A stretch of 64,000 bases of DNA, taken from NCBI GenBank assembly GCA_964534125.1, contig CAZHOJ010000008.1, forward strand, positions 124,001 through 188,000, in the 5' to 3' direction. Below the pieces are notes generated by a model. The model did no database searches, was not told the DNA's origin, and saw only the letters and a list, made by a program, of their open reading frames with translations. The stretch comes from 2-02-FULL-55-14 sp964534125. Its GTDB lineage: Bacteria; Bacteroidota; Ignavibacteria; UBA10030. Both the position numbers and the translations under genes were made by a program. This document shows, one piece after another, positions 52,419 through 60,152 of this stretch. Position 1 is the stretch's first letter; each line of letters starts with the position of its first letter.

Positions 52419-53951
52419 ATGCCTGAGCGCATTTGGAAACACCCTCTCTTCATTCCATCCGCATTCGCCGTTGCCAAGCTGCTGCTCCATCTGTATGTGA
52501 ATGCCTTTGCCGGCTATGGATATTTCCGGGATGAGCTGTACTACATCGTCAGCACCAACCACCTCGCCGCAGGGTACGTCGACCACCCCCCGCTCTCGAT
52601 CTACATCCTCGCCGTCAGCAACCTCCTGTTCGGCACGTCGCTCTTTGCCGTGCGATTGCTCCCGGCGATCGTATCGTCTGCCGTTGTTTTTCTGGCAGGG
52701 TACACCGCGCGAGAGCTCGGAGGAGGCAAACTCGCACAGTCTCTTGCGTGCCTGGGTTCGTTCATATGGCTCGCGCTGATGGCATACGGGACGTTCTATT
52801 CCATGAACTCCTTCGATATGCTCTTTTGGGGGCTCGCACTTCTTCAACTGGTCAGGCTCGTTCGGGACACATCGCAGCGCAACTGGCTGCTCCTCGGGGT
52901 ACTGCTCGGGCTCGGACTGCTGAACAAGATCGGCGTGCTGTGGCTGGGAGCAGGCATCGCCGCTGGTATCGTGCTCACTCCCCTCCGGACTGAGTTGCGA
53001 CGTTCCGGACCGTGGCTCGCCGCCGCGGCAGCGTTGCTCCTGTTCTCCCCCTATGTCATCTGGAACGCGCTTAACGGCTGGCCGCACGCTGAGTTCATCC
53101 GCAATGCGACAACGATGAAATACGGAGGCGTCACGGCGTTCGACTTTCTGACAGGCCAGCTCATCGTTCAGCACCCGTTCACCGGTCCGCTATGGATCGC
53201 AGGACTCTTTTTCTTCTTGCGCCGCGCCCAGGGTCCGCTCCGCATCGTGGCCATCGCGTACTTCGTCTGCCTCCTGATCCTCGCACTGAACGGACATTCG
53301 AAGCCTGATTATTTGTCTCCTTTCTATATGATCCTGTTCGCCGCGGGGGGCGTACAGCTTGAACAGCTCCGGACCGGATGGCAGCGGTCCCTAGCCGTGA
53401 AGGTCTATCCTGTGGTCATGCTGCTCGGTCTGTTCCTTGCACCGGTCGTGCTGCCGATCCTTCCCGTGGAGACATACGTCGCGTATTCCCGGTTTCTTCC
53501 TCTTCACCCTGCGAATGCCGAAGGGCATGAACTGCAGGACCTTCCGCAGTTCTACGCCGATATGTTCGGGTGGGACGAGATGGCTCAGACCGTCGCCGAT
53601 GTCTACACGACTCTTACTCCCGAAGAGCAGGCGTTATGCGTCATTTTCGGCCAGAATTATGGTGAAGCCTCAGCGGTCACATTCTTCGGCGGAAAGCTCG
53701 GGCTCCCGCCGGCTGTGAGCGGGCATAACAGCTATTTTCTCTGGGGTCCGGGCTCACGGATCGGAGAGGTCACCATCATCATCGGCGGCGGGCGGAAGGA
53801 CTATGAGGAGATATTTGCGGAGGTTTCTGTCGCCACTGTCCACACGGCGCCGTACGCCATGCCGTATGAGAATAATCTTCCTATCTTCGTCTGTCGGGGG
53901 CCCCGTATGCCACTGAAGGACATCTGGCCAAGGGTGAAGCACTATATGTGA
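52419..53951 (+). CDS. Polytopic GT39/PMT-family glycosyltransferase
   Basis: 510 residues with about ten transmembrane helices. The first periplasmic loop has the acidic FRDELYY motif followed by AAGYVDHPPLS, as in GT-C fold lipid-linked sugar transferases (PMT, ArnT and relatives). It likely transfers a sugar from a polyprenyl phosphate carrier to a lipid or protein outside the inner membrane. The ATG at 52419 follows GAGAAAGG. It is divergent from arsR; a functional link to arsenic is not implied. Confidence 0.85.
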   Translation: MPERIWKHPLFIPSAFAVAKLLLHLYVNAFAGYGYFRDELYYIVSTNHLAAGYVDHPPLSIYILAVSNLLFGTSLFAVRLLPAIVSSAVVFLAGYTARELGGGKLAQSLACLGSFIWLALMAYGTFYSMNSFDMLFWGLALLQLVRLVRDTSQRNWLLLGVLLGLGLLNKIGVLWLGAGIAAGIVLTPLRTELRRSGPWLAAAAALLLFSPYVIWNALNGWPHAEFIRNATTMKYGGVTAFDFLTGQLIVQHPFTGPLWIAGLFFFLRRAQGPLRIVAIAYFVCLLILALNGHSKPDYLSPFYMILFAAGGVQLEQLRTGWQRSLAVKVYPVVMLLGLFLAPVVLPILPVETYVAYSRFLPLHPANAEGHELQDLPQFYADMFGWDEMAQTVADVYTTLTPEEQALCVIFGQNYGEASAVTFFGGKLGLPPAVSGHNSYFLWGPGSRIGEVTIIIGGGRKDYEEIFAEVSVATVHTAPYAMPYENNLPIFVCRGPRMPLKDIWPRVKHYM

Positions 53952-53956
53952 AAGAA

Positions 53957-54037
53957 GATGCGAGAGGGGAGATAGGAGACAGGTGTATGTCATTTGTAAT
54001 ATTTCATATGATATATGATAGATGCTATATGAAATAA
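53957..54037. repeat. 7-bp-periodic tracts, purine-rich then AT-rich
   Basis: Two adjoining runs: GATGCGA, GAGGGGA, GATAGGA, GACAGGT (53957-53984) and TTCATAT, GATATAT, GATAGAT, GCTATAT, GAAATAA (54003-54037). They lie between the glycosyltransferase stop and the M28 peptidase start. Confidence 0.7.
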
Positions 54038-54092
54038 CGTAAATGGACTCTATGGGACCCGAATTGAGCCATCCAGAATCTGTTCCTTATCC

Positions 54093-55481
54093 ATGAGAGT
54101 ATTCCTGATGAAAAAAAGAATGGTCAATGTAGTACTAGTGCTCTTTGTTGTGGCGATGCCGCTGGTTGCCCAGGATCTGACAGAGTATAAAGATGTCGCG
54201 AAGAAGATCGCCCAAACGGCCCTCGGGCAGAATGCTGCCATTGGAATGCTCAAGGACCTCACCGACATCGGCCCGCGGTTCAGCGGGACGCCGGAATATG
54301 ATGACGCGGTGGCTTGGGGAGAGAAGAAGATGAAGGAGCTGGGATTCGACCGCGTCTGGACGGAAGCGGTGACGGTCCCCCGATGGGTGCGCGGCACGAA
54401 GGAGGAGGCATTCATCTTCCCGTCGACCCAACAGGAACAGATCCCGATATCCATTCTTGCGCTCGGCCGCAGCATCGGCACGCCGCCCGAGGGGATCTCC
54501 GCCGGGATCGTCGAGGTCACGTCATTCGAACAGCTCCGTGCGATGGGCGAGGCTGCGCGCGGCAAGATCGTCTTCTTCAACCGGCCGATGGACCGCACGC
54601 TGATGAACACGTTCCATGCGTACGGAGGGGCTGTCGACCAGCGCGGCAGCGGCGCCATCGAAGCGGCAAAAGCGGGCGGTGTGTTCGCTCTCGTGCGCTC
54701 TATGTCGACGAGCATCAACGAATACCCTCACACCGGCGCTTTGCACTATGACGAGAACGTCCCGATGGTCCCGTCCGCCGCCGTGAGCACTGCCGACGCG
54801 GAGATGCTGAGCGATCTTCTGCTGAAAGACCCCGGCCTGACGGTGAAGGTGACGTTGTCATGCACGACGCTGACGGACGTTGAATCCGCGAGCGTCATGG
54901 GGGAGATCCGCGGGACAGAGTTCCCGGATGAGGTCATCGTCATCGGCGGACATCTCGACTCCTGGGACGTCGGCCAGGGGGCGCACGATGACGGGGCCGG
55001 CTGTGTGCAATCGATCGAAGCGATCCGGCTGTTGAAAGAGCTCGGCCTCAAGCCGAAGCGGACGATCCGCGCCGTGCTGTTCGCGAACGAAGAGAACGGC
55101 CTCCGGGGCGGACGCACCTATGCAGAGGTGAAGCGCGGTACCGAGCGGCACATCGCTGCGATGGAGTCGGACGAAGGCGGATTTGCGCCCCGTGGATTCG
55201 GCATCGGCGATTCCGCATCGTATGCCAAGATCAAGCCCTGGGAGCCGGTCTTCTCCTTCATCAATGCGGACAAGATCACGCTGGGGGGCGGGGGCGCTGA
55301 CATCAGCCCGCTCGCCCGCAAAGGCATCCCCGTCATGGGACTGATAGTCGAGACGCATCGGTACTTCGAGTATCATCACACACGGGCTGACACATTCGAC
55401 AAGGTGGATGAACGCGAACTCGCCCTTGGCGCAGCGGCCCTGGCGACAATAGCGTACCTGATAGCGCAGGAAGGGCTGTAG
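54093..55481 (+). CDS. Secreted M28-family zinc peptidase with PA domain
   Basis: 462 residues with a signal peptide (LFVVAMPLVAQ). The catalytic M28 domain carries zinc ligands His287 and Asp299 (GGHLDSWDVGQGAHDD), the catalytic Glu333 and ligand Glu334 (ANEENG), Asp360 (ESDEGG) and His429 (YHHTRAD). A PA-like insert lies at about 130-255. The profile fits carboxypeptidase Q-like aminopeptidases or dipeptidases acting in the periplasm. Five codons downstream another ATG could also serve as start. Confidence 0.93.
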   Translation: MRVFLMKKRMVNVVLVLFVVAMPLVAQDLTEYKDVAKKIAQTALGQNAAIGMLKDLTDIGPRFSGTPEYDDAVAWGEKKMKELGFDRVWTEAVTVPRWVRGTKEEAFIFPSTQQEQIPISILALGRSIGTPPEGISAGIVEVTSFEQLRAMGEAARGKIVFFNRPMDRTLMNTFHAYGGAVDQRGSGAIEAAKAGGVFALVRSMSTSINEYPHTGALHYDENVPMVPSAAVSTADAEMLSDLLLKDPGLTVKVTLSCTTLTDVESASVMGEIRGTEFPDEVIVIGGHLDSWDVGQGAHDDGAGCVQSIEAIRLLKELGLKPKRTIRAVLFANEENGLRGGRTYAEVKRGTERHIAAMESDEGGFAPRGFGIGDSASYAKIKPWEPVFSFINADKITLGGGGADISPLARKGIPVMGLIVETHRYFEYHHTRADTFDKVDERELALGAAALATIAYLIAQEGL

Positions 55482-55634
55482 AACAGCTACAGAAAGGACG
55501 GGGGATTCCCGGCACATCTGGCAGAGGATGAAAGAGGTTGAAGGGATCCATGGAGCATAGCGCCCCACTCCATCAGTCTTCGTCACTATCCCTCTGTCCC
55601 CGTCCCCGGTTCATCTTTCCATGATGAGGTCGTC

Positions 55635-56768
55635 ATGAAACGTGGGCTTGCTCTTATTCTCCTTCTCTCGTGCACGACGGAGATCTCCCGGGCGCAATCG
55701 CTCGAGGAATATCTGCAGAAAACTGTCGAGGCCATCCCGCACCCGACATCCCCGGACGACTTTCGCCCTGTCAGGCACCTCCCTCCGCTGAACCAGGACA
55801 GCACACTCATCTGCTGGTCGTTCTCCACCAATTCTCTGCTCGAATCGGAGATGGAGCGGCTGGGCCGCGCGCCGGTCCGGCTGAGCGTCATCTATCCTGT
55901 CTATCACGTCTTCATCGAGAAGGCCCGGCGGTACATCCAGACGCGCGGCACGTCCCGCTTTTCGCCCGGCGATCTGTTCTCGGGCGTCGTGGACGTCATC
56001 CGCGAGCACGGGATCGTGCCTGCGGACGTCTATGGCGGAAAGGGCGAGGGTAAGGCGATGTACAACCATAATGCTCTGTACACCGAGCTCAGCAGACTGA
56101 TGGCACGGGTCAAAGAGGAGAAGCTGTGGAACGAGAAGAATGTCCTGCCGCAGGTCCGCCGCATTCTCGACCGTCATCTCGGAAAACCGCCGGCCAGGTT
56201 CACCTGGCAGGACACGTCATACACTCCGCAGACATTCTTGGAAAAGGTCGTCGCACTTCCCTGGGACGAGTACATCTACGTCACATCGTTCCAGTATGCG
56301 CCGTTCTACGATTTTGTCGAGCTGAAAGTGCCTGATAACTGGAATCGACGGGAGTCCTACTACAATGTTCCGCTCGACCTCTTCTATAATTCCCTGAAGG
56401 ATGCTCTGCAGGCCGGCTATTCGGTCGCCATCGACGCCGACATCTCTGAGCCCTCGTACGAGCGGACAAAGCGGTACGGATTGATCCCGGACTACGACAT
56501 ACCCCCTGACGCCATCACACAGGAAGCGCGCGAGTTCCGGTTCAACACCGGCGCGACGACGGACGACCATCTGATGCACATCGTGGACTACAAGGTCTTT
56601 AACGATGAGGACTGGTTCCTCGTCAAGGACTCGTGGCGGACAGCCTGGGACCCCGGCAGCACGCGAGGCTACATGTTCTTCCACAGCTCATACGTCAAGC
56701 TGAAAGTGCTCGCCTACATGGTGCATAAGGATGGAGTGCCGGGGATAAAGGAGAGAGTTGGGGAATAA
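55635..56768 (+). CDS. Secreted C1-like cysteine peptidase
   Basis: 377 residues with a signal peptide. The papain-fold catalytic Cys60 lies in STLICWSFSTNSLLESE with the oxyanion Gln54. The His is probably 312 (TTDDHLMH), and the region FLVKDSWRT has Asp332 where papains carry the third-member Asn. The C-terminal RGYMFFHSSYVKLKVLAYMVH resembles bleomycin-hydrolase-like peptidases. It follows the M28 peptidase by 150 bp on the same strand. The Asn-to-Asp change may be a subfamily trait or affect activity. Confidence 0.82.
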   Translation: MKRGLALILLLSCTTEISRAQSLEEYLQKTVEAIPHPTSPDDFRPVRHLPPLNQDSTLICWSFSTNSLLESEMERLGRAPVRLSVIYPVYHVFIEKARRYIQTRGTSRFSPGDLFSGVVDVIREHGIVPADVYGGKGEGKAMYNHNALYTELSRLMARVKEEKLWNEKNVLPQVRRILDRHLGKPPARFTWQDTSYTPQTFLEKVVALPWDEYIYVTSFQYAPFYDFVELKVPDNWNRRESYYNVPLDLFYNSLKDALQAGYSVAIDADISEPSYERTKRYGLIPDYDIPPDAITQEAREFRFNTGATTDDHLMHIVDYKVFNDEDWFLVKDSWRTAWDPGSTRGYMFFHSSYVKLKVLAYMVHKDGVPGIKERVGE

Positions 56769-56876
56769 GGCGGACAATAGACCAATCACCAATATCGCAC
56801 ATACCAAACAACACTAAAGGTACAAATCTACAAGCACCAATATAATATCGTCTGACCATTCTTGAGGGGGAATGTC

Positions 56877-57221
56877 ATGCCGAAGGTTTACGATCTCGAA
56901 GATCGGACTTGCCTTTTTGCCACGGCTGTTCACGCGTATGCACGAAAGATCTCATACCATGCTGCAATCGCACGCGTTCTGTCGCAACTTATGGATGCGG
57001 CAGGTTCTGTGGGAGCCAACTACGTCGAAGCAAACGAGGCAATTAGCAGGAAAGACTTTGCATACCGCATCAAGATATCACGCAAAGAAGCGAAAGAGGC
57101 GAGGTACTGGTTGGCGGTGATGGAGCCGGTCGGGCAGGAAGAAGAGGCTCGCAGAGCTCTGCTTCAGGAGGCAACTGAGCTCTTGAAGATTCTGAGCACT
57201 ATTGTCAGGAAGGCAACGTAG
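56877..57221 (+). CDS. Four-helix-bundle protein (23S rRNA IVP / S23 family)
   Basis: 114 residues, mostly helical. Family-like segments are GSVGANYVEANEAISRKDFAYRIKISRKEAKEARYWLAVM, as in proteins encoded by 23S rRNA intervening sequences and related stand-alone genes. The molecular role is not established. The ATG at 56877 follows GAGGGGGAAT; a TTG five codons earlier lies inside the ribosome-binding site and is not the start. The leader matches that of the RAYT transposase (18 of 19 bases). Confidence 0.85.
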   Translation: MPKVYDLEDRTCLFATAVHAYARKISYHAAIARVLSQLMDAAGSVGANYVEANEAISRKDFAYRIKISRKEAKEARYWLAVMEPVGQEEEARRALLQEATELLKILSTIVRKAT

Positions 57222-57301
57222 TCCAGAGATGTGAAGATAATCGGTACGTGGCTATTGAACATTGTTTGAGGGTTGGCGTCTTGTCGATTTGGGAGATTTC
57301 C

Positions 57302-57952
57302 TCAACCGGATTTTTCATAGATGAGGACCCTCCACTCCCCCGCATCCTCCCCCTTCACCAGCTTCATTCCCCCGATCTCGATCATCGCCTCCATCCGCTT
57401 CCAGTCGTGCCACCAGGGCCTGAAGGACCTGTTGAACAGGCCGGACAGGTAGATCTGGGTCCTGAACTGCCAGCGCACATACCAGATGTCCCGGGGGTGG
57501 CTCAAGGCGAGGATGGAATTCGTCCGTTCGACCGCAACGGCGAGCAGGTCGGGCAAATGTTCATAGCAGCAGACGACCTTGTCCATCAGCGTGATGTCCG
57601 CGGGCTGCACCTGCTCCTTCAGCGCAACGACATCCCCGATGATGTGAGTGGTCCGGTCTTGTAGCACACGCTCGGAGGCGAGCGACCGGGCCTGCTCCAG
57701 CATCCCGGAGGACATATCCACACCGACGGCCGAGGTGGCTCCTTCGGTCAGCAAGGTCAGGTGGAGCGCTCCGACGCCGCATCCGATGTCCAGGATGGTC
57801 CGGCCCTCCACACCGGCAGCGCGCACATTGTCCAGGAGGACCTTCTGGACCTTCTCCAGGCGCCCTTTTCTGAAGCGCCGGGCGAAGGACTTCGAGGATC
57901 GCGAGAAGTAGCGACCCGTCGGCAGTTCGCAGCATCCGGCGTCGCAGCTCAT
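57302..57952 (-). CDS. Class I SAM-dependent methyltransferase
   Basis: 216 residues. The SAM motif I is TILDIGCGVGALHLTLL, motif II VGVDMSSGMLEQAR and motif IV ADITLMDKVVCCYEHLPDLL. The DKVVCCY segment resembles magnesium-protoporphyrin methyltransferase relatives, but nothing else suggests chlorophyll synthesis. A Cys cluster starts the protein (MSCDAGCC). Substrate unknown. It overlaps the upstream GNAT gene by 4 bp. Confidence 0.85.
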   Translation of the reverse strand: MSCDAGCCELPTGRYFSRSSKSFARRFRKGRLEKVQKVLLDNVRAAGVEGRTILDIGCGVGALHLTLLTEGATSAVGVDMSSGMLEQARSLASERVLQDRTTHIIGDVVALKEQVQPADITLMDKVVCCYEHLPDLLAVAVERTNSILALSHPRDIWYVRWQFRTQIYLSGLFNRSFRPWWHDWKRMEAMIEIGGMKLVKGEDAGEWRVLIYEKSG

Positions 57953-58428
57953 GGACGATGCCCCGCCGTCAGATCGACCTCGAACAGCCGATAGCCGGTC
58001 TCTGTCATTCCCAGCTTCGCATAGGTCCTCTGGGCCCGCTCATTCCCCTCCTCCACATATAACCGCACTCCGCACACACCGGGTGTGCTCCCGGCGAGGT
58101 TCATGATGTGACGGTACAGGCCTGTGAACACCCCCTTGCCCCGCCACTCCTCGGGGACATAAACGCTCTGGATCCACCAGAACTGACCGTTCCGCCAATC
58201 GCTCCACTCATACGTGATCATCAGCTGCCCGACGACGGTACCCTCGTTCTCTGCAATGTAGTACACGCCGTGTCCCGCATTCCGCAGGACCTCCTCGACC
58301 CCCTTCCTGAGTACGGTAGGATCAAGACGTTTAGATTCTGTTTCCAACGCCATTCGGGAGTTGAAGTCGGCAATGGTCGCGGCATCCTCAGGACGCGCGA
58401 GGCGGATGGTGAGGGGTGTGGGAGGCAT
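57949..58428 (-). CDS. GNAT-family N-acetyltransferase
   Basis: 159 residues from the ATG at 58428. The start MPPTPLTIRLARPEDAATIADF is a typical GNAT N-terminus; the acetyl-CoA loop is VPEEWRGKGVFTGLY, and the C-terminal part is VRLYVEEGNERAQRTYAKLGM. Substrate unknown. It is co-translated with the methyltransferase (ATGA overlap), so the pair may modify the same molecule. Confidence 0.88.
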   Translation of the reverse strand: MPPTPLTIRLARPEDAATIADFNSRMALETESKRLDPTVLRKGVEEVLRNAGHGVYYIAENEGTVVGQLMITYEWSDWRNGQFWWIQSVYVPEEWRGKGVFTGLYRHIMNLAGSTPGVCGVRLYVEEGNERAQRTYAKLGMTETGYRLFEVDLTAGHRP

Positions 58429-58556
58429 GAGAGAAGATACGAAATGAGGGGGACAATGGAGACATGGGAGAACACGGAGGGCGAAAAGACACCTCACAGG
58501 GAGAGCCGGGCGGCGAAATGTGGATATCCCGCCCAGAAGATGGACCTACCCTTTTT

Positions 58557-58619
58557 GCTCTTCGCTTTTCGCTTTTCGCTTTTCCCTCTTCGCAGACCGC
58601 TTGGCGCTTTGCGCTGTGC
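58557..58619. repeat. Nine in-register heptamers (clearest 7-bp tract)
   Basis: GCTCTTC, GCTTTTC, GCTTTTC, GCTTTTC, CCTCTTC, GCAGACC, GCTTGGC, GCTTTGC, GCTGTGC follow one another without any indel. The first two bases are GC in eight units and the last is C in all nine. The tract ends 11 bp before the DedA stop codon. Confidence 0.9.
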
Positions 58620-58629
58620 AGACCTGTTT

Positions 58630-59229
58630 CTAAAACACCCACTTCACAACGGCAAATCCGAGGAACAGCAACACCACAAACCCGATCGACAGCCACTCGA
58701 AATACTTGTCGATGAACGGCTTGACCTTCGGGCCGAACCAGAAGAAGAGACCGGCGACGAGGAAGAACCGGGCCGGACGGCTGATGGCGGACGCCGCCGC
58801 GAAGGTGCCGAAGTCGATGCCGAACGCACCCGCAGCGATCGTGAACACCTTGTAGGGGATGGGCGTGAACCCGGCGACCGCGATGGATATGAACGCGTTC
58901 TGGTCGAACAGCTCCTGCACATACAGGTACTGCTGCTGAATGCCGTAGAAGTCGATGATCCGCTGGCCAATCAGTTCGAAGAATTCGTACCCGATGTAGT
59001 AGCCGAACATCCCCCCGAGCACCGAGCCGACCGAGCACAAGGCGGCATAGCGGAAGGCCCCCGCAGGGACGAGCATTGCCAGAGCGATCAGAAGGACATC
59101 CGGGGGTATGGGGAAGAACGACGACTCGGCGAAGGCGATGATGAACAGCGTCCAGGAAGCACCCGGACGCTGCGCAGCGGCCTCAACCCAGACCTTCAGG
59201 CGGCGGATAGAACGGAAGAGTGGCTCCAT
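58630..59229 (-). CDS. DedA/YqaA-family membrane protein
   Basis: 199 residues from the ATG at 59229. Hydrophobic helices surround FAESSFFPIPPDVLLIALAM and FTPIPYKVFTIAAGAFGI, with the conserved acidic and SRPARF segments of the DedA/SNARE-associated family. Relatives act in membrane lipid scrambling or undecaprenyl-phosphate recycling; which applies here is unknown. Inner-membrane location. Confidence 0.88.
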   Translation of the reverse strand: MEPLFRSIRRLKVWVEAAAQRPGASWTLFIIAFAESSFFPIPPDVLLIALAMLVPAGAFRYAALCSVGSVLGGMFGYYIGYEFFELIGQRIIDFYGIQQQYLYVQELFDQNAFISIAVAGFTPIPYKVFTIAAGAFGIDFGTFAAASAISRPARFFLVAGLFFWFGPKVKPFIDKYFEWLSIGFVVLLFLGFAVVKWVF

Positions 59230-59230
59230 G

Positions 59231-59272
59231 ACTGATAACCGACAACCAGCAATCAACAACCGACAATGAACA
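59231..59272. repeat. 7-bp-periodic tract upstream of the DedA gene
   Basis: Six heptamers in register: ACTGATA, ACCGACA, ACCAGCA, ATCAACA, ACCGACA, ATGAACA. The tract begins 2 bp from the dedA start codon, so it occupies its ribosome-binding site region. Confidence 0.8.
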
Positions 59273-59305
59273 GCACTTGCCAAGAAACAGAACTCTCAAT
59301 TCTCT

Positions 59306-59347
59306 GTTTGGCGTTTGACAGTTGACAGTCCATTGTCGATTGACACT
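59306..59347. repeat. 7-bp-periodic tract downstream of the FKBP gene
   Basis: Heptamers GTTTGGC, GTTTGAC, AGTTGAC, AGTCCAT, TGTCGAT, TGACACT run in register between the FKBP stop and the DedA gene. It is a second tract of a different unit in the same 140-bp spacer. Confidence 0.65.
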
Positions 59348-59370
59348 CGATGTTGTCAGTCTTCACAGAT

Positions 59371-60060
59371 CTACTTCTTGATATCCAATAGTTCTACCTC
59401 GAAGATCAGGGTAGAACCGGGGGCAATATCCGGACCCATCTGGCGGTCGCCGTAAGCGAGGTCCGACGGGATGTAGAACAGGTATTTCGACCCGACCGAC
59501 ATCAGCTGAACGCCCTCGGTCCAGCCCTTGATCACCTGGTTCAGGCGGAAGGAGGTCGGCTCATTCCGCTTGTACGAGCTGTCGAACTCTTTTCCGTTGA
59601 TGAGGGTACCGCGGTAGTGGACAGTGACCTCATCGGTGGCAGCGGGCTTCGGGCCGTTCCCCTCTGTCACGACCTTGTACTGCAGGCCGCTCGGGAGGGC
59701 GACCACGCCCTCTTTCTTCTTGTTCTCAGCGAGGAATTCCTCGCCGGTCTTCCGGTTGTCGTATGATTGTGCCATAGCTTTCTGTTTTTGTTTTTCCATG
59801 ATCACTTCCTGAAACTCCATGACGGTCTTTTCCATCTCCTCGGCCGTCATTGCGAGCTTTGCGCCTGCCAGCCCGTCACGGATCCCGCGGGCCATCATGT
59901 CCACATCGAGCTGAATATCCTGCATCCTAAAATTCTTGCCGATATCAGCGCCGAGCGAGTAGGAGACCTTCTCGATCTCGCTCTTCGGTGCGGCCTCCTG
60001 CGCGACAGCAAGGCCTGTCACCATGAACAGCCCGGCGGCTATCATTGTCTGTGTCTTCAT
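59371..60060 (-). CDS. FKBP-type peptidyl-prolyl isomerase, exported
   Basis: 229 residues from the ATG at 60060, with a signal peptide (MIAAGLFMVTGLAVAQ). An N-terminal FKBP dimerisation domain (about 25-115) includes SYSLGADIGKNF. The C-terminal FKBP domain contains VTVHYRGTLINGKEFDSSY, VIKGWTEGVQLMSVGSKY and IPSDLAYGDR. It is a periplasmic folding helper similar to FkpA or Mip. The longer frame to 60216 adds a non-signal leader overlapping the next gene. Confidence 0.95.
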   Translation of the reverse strand: MKTQTMIAAGLFMVTGLAVAQEAAPKSEIEKVSYSLGADIGKNFRMQDIQLDVDMMARGIRDGLAGAKLAMTAEEMEKTVMEFQEVIMEKQKQKAMAQSYDNRKTGEEFLAENKKKEGVVALPSGLQYKVVTEGNGPKPAATDEVTVHYRGTLINGKEFDSSYKRNEPTSFRLNQVIKGWTEGVQLMSVGSKYLFYIPSDLAYGDRQMGPDIAPGSTLIFEVELLDIKK

Positions 60061-60152
60061 ACATTCTCCCGTCGTCAAAAAAAAGAGCAGGAAAGTTCCT
60101 GCTCTGAACACTGAAAGATAAGACTCTTTGCGGGTCAATCCAATCGAAAAGG

